A DNA stretch of 64,000 nucleotides from Salivita marina (GTDB lineage Bacteria; Pseudomonadota; Gammaproteobacteria; Pseudomonadales; Azotimanducaceae). This document shows, in pieces, positions 8,878-17,290 of this stretch; the stretch's first letter is position 1, and every line of letters begins with the position of its first letter. The stretch covers positions 372,001 through 436,000 of the forward strand of contig JAYQNS010000004.1 in NCBI GenBank assembly GCA_038144425.1, given 5' to 3'. Made by a program: the position numbers and the translations under genes. The notes under the pieces were generated by a model. The model did no database searches and was not told the DNA's origin. It saw nothing but the letters and a program-made list of their open reading frames with translations.

Positions 8878-9438
8878 ATGACACAGGACGGGTTTTGGCT
8901 GTTCGCCTACGGCTCACTGATGGCGCGCCCGGCTCTGCCCTGGACCCAGCGGGTGGAGGCCTCCCTGCTCGGCTACCGGAGGCGCTTCTGGCAGGGCTCC
9001 CACGATCATCGGGGGGTGCCCGGGGCCCCGGGACGCGTGCTGACCCTGGTGCCTTCGGAGGACGGACCAGGGGAAGCAGGGGAAGGCGCATGCGAAGGGT
9101 TGCTCTATTTTCTACCACCGTCGGTGGCCAAGGGCGCCCTCGCTCGCCTCGACTATCGGGAAAAGAATGGATACCTCCGCTGCACTCGGGAGGTGCGGGA
9201 CCGCTTTGGGATCCGCCGCCGAGCCCTGGTCTATCTTGCGACCCCGGACAATCCTGCCTGGCTCGGCCCCGCCCCCAGGGCGGAGCTGGTGGCCCAGCTG
9301 TGCACGGCCCGAGGGCCCTCGGGGCCCAACATCGACTATTTACGCGCGCTTCATCGCACCCTTCGCCAGCTGCACATCACGGACCCCCACATTGAGGCCC
9401 TAATGGTGGCCGCGCGGCGCCACCTAGACCCAGCCTGA
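8878..9438 (+). CDS. ChaC-like gamma-glutamylcyclotransferase
   Basis: A 186-residue protein of the ChaC/gamma-glutamylcyclotransferase fold, which cleaves gamma-glutamyl peptides such as glutathione to 5-oxoproline. The opening substrate-binding motif is FWLFAYGSLMARP and the catalytic glutamate is expected in the LARLDYREKNGY segment (YREK matches the family's 'YREV/EK' position). The C-terminal part GPSGPNIDYLRALHRTLRQL is also typical of ChaC. I chose the ATG at 8878 because the family begins just before FAYGSL; an ATG at 8845 is possible. Divergent from the alpha-galactosidase with almost no space between starts. With ggt at the left edge it hints at glutathione turnover. Confidence 0.8.
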   Translation: MTQDGFWLFAYGSLMARPALPWTQRVEASLLGYRRRFWQGSHDHRGVPGAPGRVLTLVPSEDGPGEAGEGACEGLLYFLPPSVAKGALARLDYREKNGYLRCTREVRDRFGIRRRALVYLATPDNPAWLGPAPRAELVAQLCTARGPSGPNIDYLRALHRTLRQLHITDPHIEALMVAARRHLDPA

Positions 9439-10098
9439 GCTCTGGCGACGGCCGGCGCGGCCGAGGAAGAACCCTAAGACCACACCGCCGAGGGCGAGGA
9501 GACCGCCCCACTTAAGCCCCTCCACTTCCTGATTCGCCTCCAGCGCGAGCTTGTCCTGAATCAGCCGGGCCTGGGCGGTCTCGAGCTCTCCGGCCCGGGC
9601 CTTCAGGGCCTCAAGCGCTGCCTCGGTCTCTAGGGCATTGCCAGCCGCCGCCTGCAGGGCCGCGTAAGCAGCCCCCTGGGTGGCCAGCTCCTCCGCGAGC
9701 GCTGCACCGCTCGCCTCTGCGATGGCCAGGGCTTCCCGCACCGGCACTAGCTCTGCTTCCAGGGCCTCAGCCCGCGCCGAGGCGCTTTTCGCGACGGCCT
9801 CAAGCTCCGGTACCCGCAGCTGGGCCACCGGTTCATCGACGGTGTACTGCCGGCGTAGCCACCCTTCACCGTCCTCCCAGCGGATTCGGAGCCAGTCAGC
9901 GCTCTCCTCGACCACGGCGAAGCGAGCTCCGGTGAGGAGGGTGGTGCGGACGGGGTAATCAAGCCCCGGCCCTTCACGCACTTCAATGCGCAGCTGATCG
10001 CTTACATAACGGACGTTCTCCCCCGCTGCCCAGGCCCCAGCGGGCCCCAGCAGCACACTAAGCAGAACCAATAGCCCCCCCGAGCGGTACAGAGCCAT
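9424..10098 (-). CDS. SH3-domain, coiled-coil membrane protein (YgiM/TIGR04211 type)
   Basis: A 224-residue envelope protein with a signal peptide (GGLLVLLSVLLGPAGAWA), a bacterial SH3 domain at about residues 28-90 (VRYVSDQLRIEVREGPGLDY ... DWLRIRWEDGEGWLRRQY), a long Ala/Glu-rich coiled coil and a C-terminal membrane helix GGLLALGGVVLGFFLGRAGRR. This order matches the YgiM/TIGR04211 family found in gammaproteobacteria, whose role is not settled. The start at 10098 has GGAGGAAA seven bases upstream. It overlaps the end of the convergent ChaC-like gene by 15 bases. Confidence 0.85.
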   Translation of the reverse strand: MALYRSGGLLVLLSVLLGPAGAWAAGENVRYVSDQLRIEVREGPGLDYPVRTTLLTGARFAVVEESADWLRIRWEDGEGWLRRQYTVDEPVAQLRVPELEAVAKSASARAEALEAELVPVREALAIAEASGAALAEELATQGAAYAALQAAAGNALETEAALEALKARAGELETAQARLIQDKLALEANQEVEGLKWGGLLALGGVVLGFFLGRAGRRQSSGWV

Positions 10099-10209
10099 AA
10101 GCGATTTCCTCCAAACTGTCCCTGGGGCCTCAACGTCACAAGAACGTGAAGGTAGACTGTAACCAAGGGTTCCAAGCATCACTAGGGGCGCAGGCGGGGG
10201 GCATGCACG

Positions 10210-11382
10210 ATGAATCTTCATTTCTCACCGGAGCTGGAAGCCTTTCGAAACGACGTAAGAGCCTTCCTAGATGAGGCCCTCGACGACAAGCTCCGGCACG
10301 GCGCCGCCTATAACGGCGGCATGTTCCAGGACTACGAGACCAATATTCGCTGGCACCGCACCCTCGCTGCGAAGGGCTGGGTAGCCCCGGCCTGGCCCAA
10401 GCGCTTTGGGGGGCCGGGCTGGTCCGTGGAGCAGCGCTATATCTTTAGCGCGGAGTGCGCCTCCGCCGGAGCGCCTGCCCTAGCGCCCATGGGCCTCGGC
10501 ATGTGCGGCCCCGTACTTATGGGCCACGGTACGGAGGAACAGCAAGCGACCTTTCTCCCCCGCATCCTCTCCGGTGAGGACTACTGGTGCCAGGGCTACT
10601 CCGAGCCGGCCTCGGGCTCGGACCTTGCTGCTTTGGGCCTAGCGGCGCGGCGGGATGGCGATCACTACGTGCTAAACGGCAGTAAGATCTGGACCACCCA
10701 TGCGCACCATGCCAACTGGATGTTTGCCCTGGTGCGCACGGATGGCTCGGGCAAGCCGCAAACGGGCATTACCTTCTTGCTGATCCCCATGAACTCCCCA
10801 GGGCTGCGGGTTGATCCGATTATTTTTGTCTCCGGTGAGCATGAGGTGAACGCGATCTTCTTTGATGACGTGCGGGTCCCCGTGAGCCATCGCGTAGGCG
10901 CGGAGAACGATGGCTGGACCGTTGCCAAATACCTTTTGGAATTCGAGCGGGGCGGCGGCAACGCCGGGCCGGGGCTCGAGGCCGCGGCCAAGCGCCTCCA
11001 TCGGCTTGCGTCGGATCACGGCGTGGCCCTGCCCGAGAGTAGCCTCGCCGCGCTCGAGGTCACCATCGAGGCAGTGAAAACCCTCGAATTCCGCATCCTG
11101 TCGGCCCTAGGCCAGGGGCAAAACCCCGGGCCCGAGTCCTCCATGCTGAAAACCCTAGCAGGGCAAGCGCGACAGCAGCTCAGCGAACTCACGGTCGCCC
11201 TCATGGGCCCTGCGGCCCTTGGCGGTGCCTCAGCCCCAGCGCCCCGGGGGGCGAGCGCGGAGGTCGCCGCAGCCAGTGCCACGGCCGCCGCACGCTATTT
11301 TAACTATCGAGCCTTGTCCATTGCCGGGGGCACGGACGAGGTACAGCGAGACATTATCGCCAAGCGCGTGCTGGGTCTTTAG
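10210..11382 (+). CDS. Acyl-CoA dehydrogenase
   Basis: A 390-residue FAD-dependent acyl-CoA dehydrogenase introducing the alpha,beta double bond in beta-oxidation-like pathways. Visible family features: N-terminal helical domain, the middle beta-domain signature WCQGYSEPASGSDLA and NGSKIWTTHAHHA, and the C-terminal ending ALSIAGGTDEVQRDIIAKRVLGL. The form resembles the larger-subunit-type dehydrogenases of pimeloyl-CoA or steroid side-chain type rather than the classical short-chain enzyme. It is monocistronic as far as seen, with a convergent DAO-type oxidase sharing four bases at the stop codons. Chain-length preference cannot be read from the sequence. Confidence 0.88.
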   Translation: MNLHFSPELEAFRNDVRAFLDEALDDKLRHGAAYNGGMFQDYETNIRWHRTLAAKGWVAPAWPKRFGGPGWSVEQRYIFSAECASAGAPALAPMGLGMCGPVLMGHGTEEQQATFLPRILSGEDYWCQGYSEPASGSDLAALGLAARRDGDHYVLNGSKIWTTHAHHANWMFALVRTDGSGKPQTGITFLLIPMNSPGLRVDPIIFVSGEHEVNAIFFDDVRVPVSHRVGAENDGWTVAKYLLEFERGGGNAGPGLEAAAKRLHRLASDHGVALPESSLAALEVTIEAVKTLEFRILSALGQGQNPGPESSMLKTLAGQARQQLSELTVALMGPAALGGASAPAPRGASAEVAAASATAAARYFNYRALSIAGGTDEVQRDIIAKRVLGL

Positions 11383-12524
11383 GCGAAGCGCTCCGGGCGG
11401 AAGGCTGCCGTGTCGAAGGGTTGAGCCATGACCGCCTCTGGCGGGGCCGTGCTCAAAATTTCCGCGGCGCACCAGGCGGCGCCCCCGGCAGCAGTTTGGA
11501 AGCCCGTGCCCCCCTGGCCTGCGCACCAGTAAAACCCCGACAGGGTGGGATCAAAGCCATAGATGGGCTGACCGTCATCGCTGAAGGTTCGGAGCCCGGC
11601 CCAGCTCGAGTTGATACGCGCCACCTTCAAATCGGCGCATTCCTCCGCCCGGGCGATGCCGACCGCCAGGTCATAGTCATCGGGAAAGGCGTCGCAAGCG
11701 TCGAAGGGCGTTTCGTCCGCCGGGGACACCATGAGCTCCCCGCCCTCAGGCTTAAAGTAAAAGCTCTTCCGCAAGGACGACACCGCGGGCCAGGGCCGCA
11801 CGTCGGCACCCTCGGGACCCGAGACCAACGCCGCGGAGCGACGAAGGGGGGACAGGCGCAGGGGCGCGGCCCCGGCCATCGCCCCCACCGCGCTCGCCCA
11901 GGCGCCCGCCGCATTCACCACCACCGGTGCCTCAAAGCGCTCCCCCGACCCCAGGGAGACGGTGAAGGTGTCCCCGGATTTCTCGATAGCCACCACCTCG
12001 GCTCCACCCTGGAAACGCCCCCCGCCAGCCTTAAGCTGACGCAGGTACCCCTGGATCATCCCGTGGGTGTCCATGGCCAGCGCATTGCGGTCATACACCG
12101 CTCGGCCAGCATAGCCCTGACGCAGCACGGGCAGCAGGCCGTGGGCTGCCTCGAGGGAGATCTCCTCAAGGTCCGTGCACCGGTGCGCCCAGTTTTCAAG
12201 GTACGCATCCACATCCGCCTCGGACCCCTTGGGCGCTAAAAGCAAATAGCCCCGGGGCGTCAGAAGCGGCGCTTCCGCGAAGCCCTCCGGGGGATTCAGC
12301 AGAAAGGGCAGCGTGCCCAGGGTGAGGGCGAAGATGGGGTCACTGGAGTAGGGCTCGATATAGATCGCCGCGGAACGGCCGCTCGCGTGGTAAGCGGGCT
12401 GAGCTTCCCGCTCCAGCACGAGCACCTGACGCTGAGCCGACAGGGCCCCAGCAAGGGAGCAGCCCGCAATGCCTCCCCCAATCACGATCACCTCGACCCG
12501 TTCCACCGCTGCCGCACCGGCCAT
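11379..12524 (-). CDS. FAD-dependent oxidoreductase, DAO family (glycine/D-amino acid oxidase-like)
   Basis: A 381-residue flavoprotein of the DAO superfamily, which oxidises amines or amino acids. The dinucleotide-binding motif VEVIVIGGGIAGCSLAGAL is at the N-terminus, followed by a glutamate VLEREAQPAYHASGRSAA, and the C-terminal FAD-contact region is YWCAGQGGTGFQTAAGGA. The start at 12524 has AAGGAG eight bases upstream. No partner subunits are adjacent, and the substrate is unknown. It is divergent from the enoyl-CoA hydratase gene. Confidence 0.85.
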   Translation of the reverse strand: MAGAAAVERVEVIVIGGGIAGCSLAGALSAQRQVLVLEREAQPAYHASGRSAAIYIEPYSSDPIFALTLGTLPFLLNPPEGFAEAPLLTPRGYLLLAPKGSEADVDAYLENWAHRCTDLEEISLEAAHGLLPVLRQGYAGRAVYDRNALAMDTHGMIQGYLRQLKAGGGRFQGGAEVVAIEKSGDTFTVSLGSGERFEAPVVVNAAGAWASAVGAMAGAAPLRLSPLRRSAALVSGPEGADVRPWPAVSSLRKSFYFKPEGGELMVSPADETPFDACDAFPDDYDLAVGIARAEECADLKVARINSSWAGLRTFSDDGQPIYGFDPTLSGFYWCAGQGGTGFQTAAGGAAWCAAEILSTAPPEAVMAQPFDTAAFRPERFA

Positions 12525-12610
12525 GGGAAAACTCCTTGTATTTGTGCCCTTCACCGCCCCGCCGTAGCATGCCAAAAGCACACCACGTCTGGGGCCTGGG
12601 GAGGCAAAGC

Positions 12611-13351
12611 ATGACGGAACTCATCAAACGAAACGAGCACAAAGGCGTCTGCACCCTGACGCTGAATCGCCCGGAGGCGCTGAATGCCCTTTCACCGGCG
12701 CTCTTTATAGAACTTCGCGCCCACCTCGAAAACCTTGCCACGCGCCCAGAGGAAATTGGGGCAGTCATCCTCCACGGCGCAGGCCGGGCCTTTTCCGCGG
12801 GGAATGATCTGAAAGCCATCGGTGACGGCGCCACGGCGCCAAGCCCCCACTTTCAGGCCGAGACCATCGATGCGCTGGAAGCCCTACCCCAGGTGGTCAT
12901 CGGCGCGGTGCACGGGCCCTGCTATACCGGCGCCCTGGAGCTGGCCCTCGGGTGTGATCTTTTAATCGCGGGCCACTCCGCCGCCTTCTGCGACAGCCAC
13001 GGCCGCTGGGGCATGTCCCCGACCTGGGGCATGGGCTCCCGCCTCCCCCGACGCCTCGGCGTGCAGGCGGCAAAGGACATGATGTTCTCTGGGCGCGTGG
13101 TGGGCGCGGAGGAAGCGGTGGCCCTGGGCCTCGCCCTGGAGACTGTGCCCGACGATCAGCTCCTGGCCCACGCTACGGCGAAGGCCGAGAGCTACCTTAA
13201 AAATTCCTGGTTCACCCTTCGGGCCGACAAGTTTCTCGTGAACGGGGCTCAGGAGCGCCCAGGCGCTGCGGGGCCCCAATGGGAGCGGGACATGAGTCCG
13301 GGGCGCGGTCCCGACATGGAAGAACGGCTGAAGGCCTTTAGCAAACGCTAG
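12611..13351 (+). CDS. Enoyl-CoA hydratase/isomerase family protein
   Basis: A 246-residue crotonase-fold protein. It opens with GVCTLTLNRPEALNALS, has the oxyanion-hole segment GRAFSAGNDLKAIGDG and the second CoA-site loop GPCYTGALELALGCDLLIA. The position of the first catalytic glutamate of mitochondrial-type hydratases is occupied by glycine/tyrosine-like sequence, so it may be an isomerase or another crotonase activity rather than a standard hydratase. The start at 12611 has GGGGAGG about six bases upstream. Its stop overlaps the convergent alpha/beta hydrolase by four bases. Confidence 0.85.
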   Translation: MTELIKRNEHKGVCTLTLNRPEALNALSPALFIELRAHLENLATRPEEIGAVILHGAGRAFSAGNDLKAIGDGATAPSPHFQAETIDALEALPQVVIGAVHGPCYTGALELALGCDLLIAGHSAAFCDSHGRWGMSPTWGMGSRLPRRLGVQAAKDMMFSGRVVGAEEAVALGLALETVPDDQLLAHATAKAESYLKNSWFTLRADKFLVNGAQERPGAAGPQWERDMSPGRGPDMEERLKAFSKR

Positions 13352-14046
13352 GGGCCCGAGCCCAGGGGCGCCAAAAAACTCTCAAGCGCCTGCCGAAGGG
13401 GCCCGCCGGGCTCGAAGAGCCGCGCCCGGCTCCAGCCGTGATCAGCCCGAGGAATCCGCCAAAGCTGGGCATTCGGGCGATCCGCAAGGGCAGCCTCAAG
13501 GGCGCCCGGCGGCGCATGGCTGTCCCGCTCTCCGCTCAAGAAGCCGCAGGGCAGCGCACCTCGAGGGTGCGGCAGGGGCGCCTGGCTCGCGCGCTTCGGG
13601 GGCGCAAAGGGATAGGCCAGCAGCAGCGCGCCCGCCGCTGGCAGGGAGCGCTGTGCCAGGCATTCCAGGGTGCGGCGGGCGCCATAGGAATGGCCCGCCA
13701 GCACAACGGGGCCTGCGCCGGCGAGGCCCTGCGCGGCGGCGAAGGCCGCCCCCACCGCAGCCTGCCCCAGGGCCGACGCATCGCGCCCGATACGGGCTTC
13801 GGGCCGGGCGGCACGGAAGGGAAAGGCATAGCGCAGCACGTTCCAGCCCGACGCATTCAGGGCCTTCGTAAAGGACTCCAGCACAGGATGGAGCGGTCCG
13901 GCGCCAGCGCCGTGGCCTAAGGCCACCCATCCCCGCCCAGACGCCTGATTGCACCAGTAGGGCAGCGCAACCGGGCACTCCTCCCCGGCAGGGAGAGCGC
14001 CGTCGGGGCGTCGACCCCATAGGGAATCAGTTGACGTTGCGCTCAT
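13348..14046 (-). CDS. Alpha/beta hydrolase of the KANL3/TEX30 type
   Basis: A 232-residue alpha/beta hydrolase. The strand-turn ALGHGAGAGPLHPVLE resembles the oxyanion region of the KANL3/TEX30 group, the nucleophile elbow is AGHSYGARRTLE, and the candidate histidine is in IPRADHGWSR; a candidate acid is in SGERDSHAP. Members hydrolyse small esters or thioesters, but activity is mostly unassigned. Its start overlaps the acyl-CoA ligase gene by 20 bases, so the two are probably co-transcribed and the hydrolase may act on the same acyl pool. Confidence 0.75.
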   Translation of the reverse strand: MSATSTDSLWGRRPDGALPAGEECPVALPYWCNQASGRGWVALGHGAGAGPLHPVLESFTKALNASGWNVLRYAFPFRAARPEARIGRDASALGQAAVGAAFAAAQGLAGAGPVVLAGHSYGARRTLECLAQRSLPAAGALLLAYPFAPPKRASQAPLPHPRGALPCGFLSGERDSHAPPGALEAALADRPNAQLWRIPRADHGWSRARLFEPGGPLRQALESFLAPLGSGP

Positions 14047-15613
14047 AACCGGCCCAGTAGGGCGCGCGAAGCTCCCGTTTCAGAATTTTCCCGGAGGGGT
14101 TCCGAGGGAGCGCATCGATGAAATCCACGGATTTCGGACATTTGTAGGCGGCAATGCGCTCCCGGGCGAAGCCGATGAGCTCATCCGCCTCTGCGCTAGC
14201 CTCGGGCTTCAGCACCACCACGGCCTTCACCGCCTCCCCCCAACGCTCGTCGGGCACCCCAATCACCGCCACATCAGCGATCGCGGGATGGCCGAAGAGC
14301 GCGCTCTCAACCTCCGCGGGGTACACGTTTTCAGCGCCAGAAACGATCATGTCCTTCACCCGATCGTGCACGTAAACGTAGCCGTCCTCGTCCAAATAGC
14401 CCGCATCCCCGGTGTGCACAAAGCCATCCACAAGCGTTTTCTCCGTGGCCTCCGGAAGGTTCCAGTAGCCAGTCATATTGGCTGGCGAAGCCAGGCAAAT
14501 TTCCCCCACCTGGTGCGGCGGCAAGGATTTCCCGTTCTCCCCCACCACCTTCACCCGCACCCCCGGGAGGGGTTTCCCCGCCGACTTCATGCGCTGCGAT
14601 TGGCCCGTGGGATCGTGATCCCCTGGCGGCAGGTAGGTGGCCGTCCCCGTGGTTTCGGTCATCCCATAAAGCTGGGCGAAGCCGCACTTAAAGACCGCGA
14701 TGGCTTCCCGGAGCAAATCGGTGGGAATGGGCGAGGCACCGTAGAGCATGGTTTCGATGCTGGAGAAATCCGTTTCCGCGCAGCGCGGGTGCTGCAGGCA
14801 CAGGCGCATGGCCGCCGGGACGATGAACAGCTTGCTAATGCGTTCCCGCTCGATCACCTCGAGAACGCGCCCCGGCTCAAACTCCGAGAGCACGACATTT
14901 TTAGCCCCAGCCCACACCCCCTGGACACCCCAGCCCGCACCTCCAATGTGGAAGCTGGGCATGGCCACCAGGCTGACGTCTGCCTCGGTCCAGTGATCCC
15001 ACGCCATATCGTCATGAGCCGGCAGGCGTCGGATGGCCAGGAAAGCCTCGTGGGCCAGCTGCACACCCTTGGGATGGCCCGTGGTCCCCGAGGTATACAT
15101 CTGAATGGCGATGTCCTCCGCCATCACCGGGCAGCGAGGATCCTCTGCGCCTTGCCCATCGCGCCACGCCTCAAAGCCCTCCCAGCGCTCGTGGCCGGGC
15201 ACCATGGCAATGATGGTCTTTACAGTTTTCAGTTCCCCTTCGATGGCCTCCACCAGGCCATAGAAATCCGGGCCGACGAAAAGCACTTCGGCGGCGCTAT
15301 CGTTCACCACGTAGGCCACCTCCGGCGGCGCCAGGCGCCAGTTGATGCCCACGGAAACCGCGCCGGCCTTGGCGCAGCCAAAGATCAGCTCATAAAAGAG
15401 ATCAGAGTTTTTATCGAGGAAGGCGATCCGGGCGCCATGGGCACAGCCCTCGGCCAGCAGACCCTGGGCCACCTGGCTGGCATAGCGATCGAAGGTGGCG
15501 TAGTCCGTGCGCCGATCCTCAAAGAGAAAGGCCGTCGCCTCCGGCCGCGTGGCCGCCTGAAAGCGGAGCACTTCGCCCAGGGTTTTTGCTTCCGTCACTG
15601 TGTTAATGCCCAT
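14027..15613 (-). CDS. AMP-dependent fatty-acyl-CoA ligase
   Basis: A 528-residue ANL-superfamily ligase that activates a carboxylic acid to its CoA thioester through an acyl-adenylate. The phosphate loop is MYTSGTTGHPKGVQ, later motifs are YGMTETTGTATY, the hinge-like TGDAGYLDEDGYVYVHDR and the C-terminal lysine region PRNPSGKILKRELR. The start at 15613 has GGGAGG nine bases upstream. Size and sequence fit medium- to long-chain acyl-CoA synthetases; the specific acid is unknown. It leads a two-gene run with the alpha/beta hydrolase and is divergent from the DksA-like gene. Confidence 0.9.
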   Translation of the reverse strand: MGINTVTEAKTLGEVLRFQAATRPEATAFLFEDRRTDYATFDRYASQVAQGLLAEGCAHGARIAFLDKNSDLFYELIFGCAKAGAVSVGINWRLAPPEVAYVVNDSAAEVLFVGPDFYGLVEAIEGELKTVKTIIAMVPGHERWEGFEAWRDGQGAEDPRCPVMAEDIAIQMYTSGTTGHPKGVQLAHEAFLAIRRLPAHDDMAWDHWTEADVSLVAMPSFHIGGAGWGVQGVWAGAKNVVLSEFEPGRVLEVIERERISKLFIVPAAMRLCLQHPRCAETDFSSIETMLYGASPIPTDLLREAIAVFKCGFAQLYGMTETTGTATYLPPGDHDPTGQSQRMKSAGKPLPGVRVKVVGENGKSLPPHQVGEICLASPANMTGYWNLPEATEKTLVDGFVHTGDAGYLDEDGYVYVHDRVKDMIVSGAENVYPAEVESALFGHPAIADVAVIGVPDERWGEAVKAVVVLKPEASAEADELIGFARERIAAYKCPKSVDFIDALPRNPSGKILKRELRAPYWAGYERNVN

Positions 15614-15670
15614 GCCCCCATGCCTCCCAATCCTTGCTAGCGTGGTCGAGGATCTTAGGGTTAGGGTGCA

Positions 15671-16048
15671 ATGGCAGCAAGAAAGGGCGCCGGAATGGAT
15701 GCACCACCCCCCCTAGAGGATCAGCCCGCGTGGCGGGAGGCCCTCGAGCAAAGGGTCGCGGAAACTCGCCAGGCTCTGGACGAGGGCACGGAAGGAGACG
15801 TTACGCTGGACCAAACCCGGGTAGGGCGGCTCTCGCGCATGGATGCGCTGGCCGGCCAGGCCCTTGCGCAGGCCGCGCAGCTACGCCGGGGGGCCACCCT
15901 GAAGGCGTTGGAGGCTGCGCTCGCGCGTTTAGAATCGGGGCAGTTCGGCTCCTGCCTTTCCTGCGATGAGGCCATTGCCCTAGCTCGCCTTTGGCACAAC
16001 CCGGCGGTGACGCTATGCCTATCCTGCGCAGCGGAGGCGGAACGCTAG
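15671..16048 (+). CDS. DksA/TraR-like zinc-finger protein
   Basis: A 125-residue protein with a predicted coiled-coil region rich in Ala, Glu, Arg and a C-terminal four-cysteine zinc finger, CLSCDEAIALARLWHNP ... LCLSCA, as in DksA/TraR proteins that bind the RNA polymerase secondary channel. The acidic tip resembles the short, phage- and plasmid-type members more than full DksA (about 151 aa). Start could be at 15671 or at an internal ATG at 15695. Between the acyl-CoA ligase (divergent) and lutC (convergent, three bases apart). Confidence 0.75.
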   Translation: MAARKGAGMDAPPPLEDQPAWREALEQRVAETRQALDEGTEGDVTLDQTRVGRLSRMDALAGQALAQAAQLRRGATLKALEAALARLESGQFGSCLSCDEAIALARLWHNPAVTLCLSCAAEAER

Positions 16049-16051
16049 GGC

Positions 16052-16690
16052 CTAGCGATCCTCCTGAATAAAAATTGTCAGGGATAGGGGACCGTGGGCC
16101 CCAAAGAGCATGGTCATTTCGATATCCCCGGAGCGCGAGGGCCCGGTGATCCAATGCAAGGTCCGAGGGAACACCAACCCCTCAGCCCCGGCCTGCTCCC
16201 GCAGGAAGGCCCAAAGATCCTCCGACGGCCCAAGGAGCGCCGATGCGGGAAGCACCACCGCGTGATGCTCCGGGAGAAACGCCGATAGGACCGGGTTTTC
16301 AGGTCCCGACGTCACAGCCAGAGAACCGGTTTCTGCGAGGCCCGCCACCGCCGTGCTCACGGCCAGGGCGTCACCGCTGGCCACGGGGCGAAGGGCTGGC
16401 GCAGACGCGCCCCAGGGCAGCTTCGCCAGGGGCGAGGCGGGGGCCACCACGGGCACGCCACCGTGGGCCTCGGCCAAGGCCGTCAAGGCGTCCACCAGAG
16501 CCGCGTCATCGGCGACGCTCTGAACCATTGCGCCCGCCCCCTCGGCCTGCGCCACGAACAGCGACCGAAGTTCTGGGGCTTGGAGCCGCGCCCGCTGGGG
16601 CACGAGATGGGTGGGCCGGGACGGAGCGGAACGCGCCTTCAGGGCGCGGCGGACAGCCCCGAGAATCTGCGCCCGGCCGCCATCGCTCAC
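16052..16690 (-). CDS. lutC: Lactate utilisation protein C (LutC/YkgG)
   Basis: A 212-residue member of the LutC/YkgG family, the third component of the iron-sulfur L-lactate oxidising complex. Typical features are the internal GLAETGSLAVTSGPENP segment and the TLHWITGPSRSGDIEMT motif near the C-terminus. The start is a GTG at 16690 whose bases form GTGA with the stop codon of clpP, a classic coupled overlap; an upstream in-frame extension overlaps clpP and lacks homology features. Last gene of the operon lutA-lutB-clpP-lutC. Confidence 0.88.
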   Translation of the reverse strand: MSDGGRAQILGAVRRALKARSAPSRPTHLVPQRARLQAPELRSLFVAQAEGAGAMVQSVADDAALVDALTALAEAHGGVPVVAPASPLAKLPWGASAPALRPVASGDALAVSTAVAGLAETGSLAVTSGPENPVLSAFLPEHHAVVLPASALLGPSEDLWAFLREQAGAEGLVFPRTLHWITGPSRSGDIEMTMLFGAHGPLSLTIFIQEDR

Positions 16691-17280
16691 GGCAGGTCGC
16701 TGATGCGATCGATGATGGTGCCCACAATACCGTAGGCGACCGCTTCCTCGGCGCTCATCCAAAAGTCCCGATCCGTGTCCTCGGCAATCTTCTCAAGCGG
16801 CTGGCCCGTGCGGTTGGCCAGCGTCTGATTCAGTCGCTCACGCATTCTCACGATTTCCTGGGCGTGGATTTCGATGTCCGACGCCGTGCCCCCAAAGCCG
16901 CCCGCGGGCTGGTGAATGAGGTAGCGGGTGTTCGGCAGGGAATAGCGGTTTTCCTGTTCCGCCGCCAGATAGATCAGCGCGCCCGCACTGCCTACCCACC
17001 CCGTCCCCACAACGCGCACCGGCGCCTTGATGAAGCGAATCATGTCGTAGATGGAATCGCCAGATTCCACATGGCCCCCGGGGGAGCTGATGTAGAGCGT
17101 AATGGGATCGTCACTCGCGAAGGCCAGGGCCAGCAGCCGCTCGTTGGTACGCTGGGCGCTCTCCGTGTTGATTTCCCCGAAAAGGGTCACCACGCGATTT
17201 TCGAAGAGCAGGGCTTGCGTGGGGCTGGCCTTCTGCGCCGCCTCGAGATCGGCTTTCTTGTCGTCCTTCACGTCGTTCAT
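16687..17280 (-). CDS. clpP: ClpP-family serine protease embedded in the lut operon
   Basis: A 197-residue ClpP homologue. The catalytic triad appears intact: Ser98 in WVGSAGALI (canonical GxAASMG), His123 in LIHQPAGG and Asp172 in TDRDFWMSAEEA, matching S97/H122/D171 of the mature E. coli enzyme. The usual GDSIYDMI and ISSPGGHVESGDS motifs are present. ClpP forms barrel-shaped peptidases that need a ClpX or ClpA ATPase; neither is in this window and no propeptide is obvious. The start at 17280 has AAGGAC upstream and lies 10 bases after lutB; the stop overlaps the lutC start. It is probably a second, accessory ClpP; the main clpPX-lon locus would be elsewhere. Confidence 0.88.
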   Translation of the reverse strand: MNDVKDDKKADLEAAQKASPTQALLFENRVVTLFGEINTESAQRTNERLLALAFASDDPITLYISSPGGHVESGDSIYDMIRFIKAPVRVVGTGWVGSAGALIYLAAEQENRYSLPNTRYLIHQPAGGFGGTASDIEIHAQEIVRMRERLNQTLANRTGQPLEKIAEDTDRDFWMSAEEAVAYGIVGTIIDRISDLP

Positions 17281-17290
17281 GGGGCTGTCC

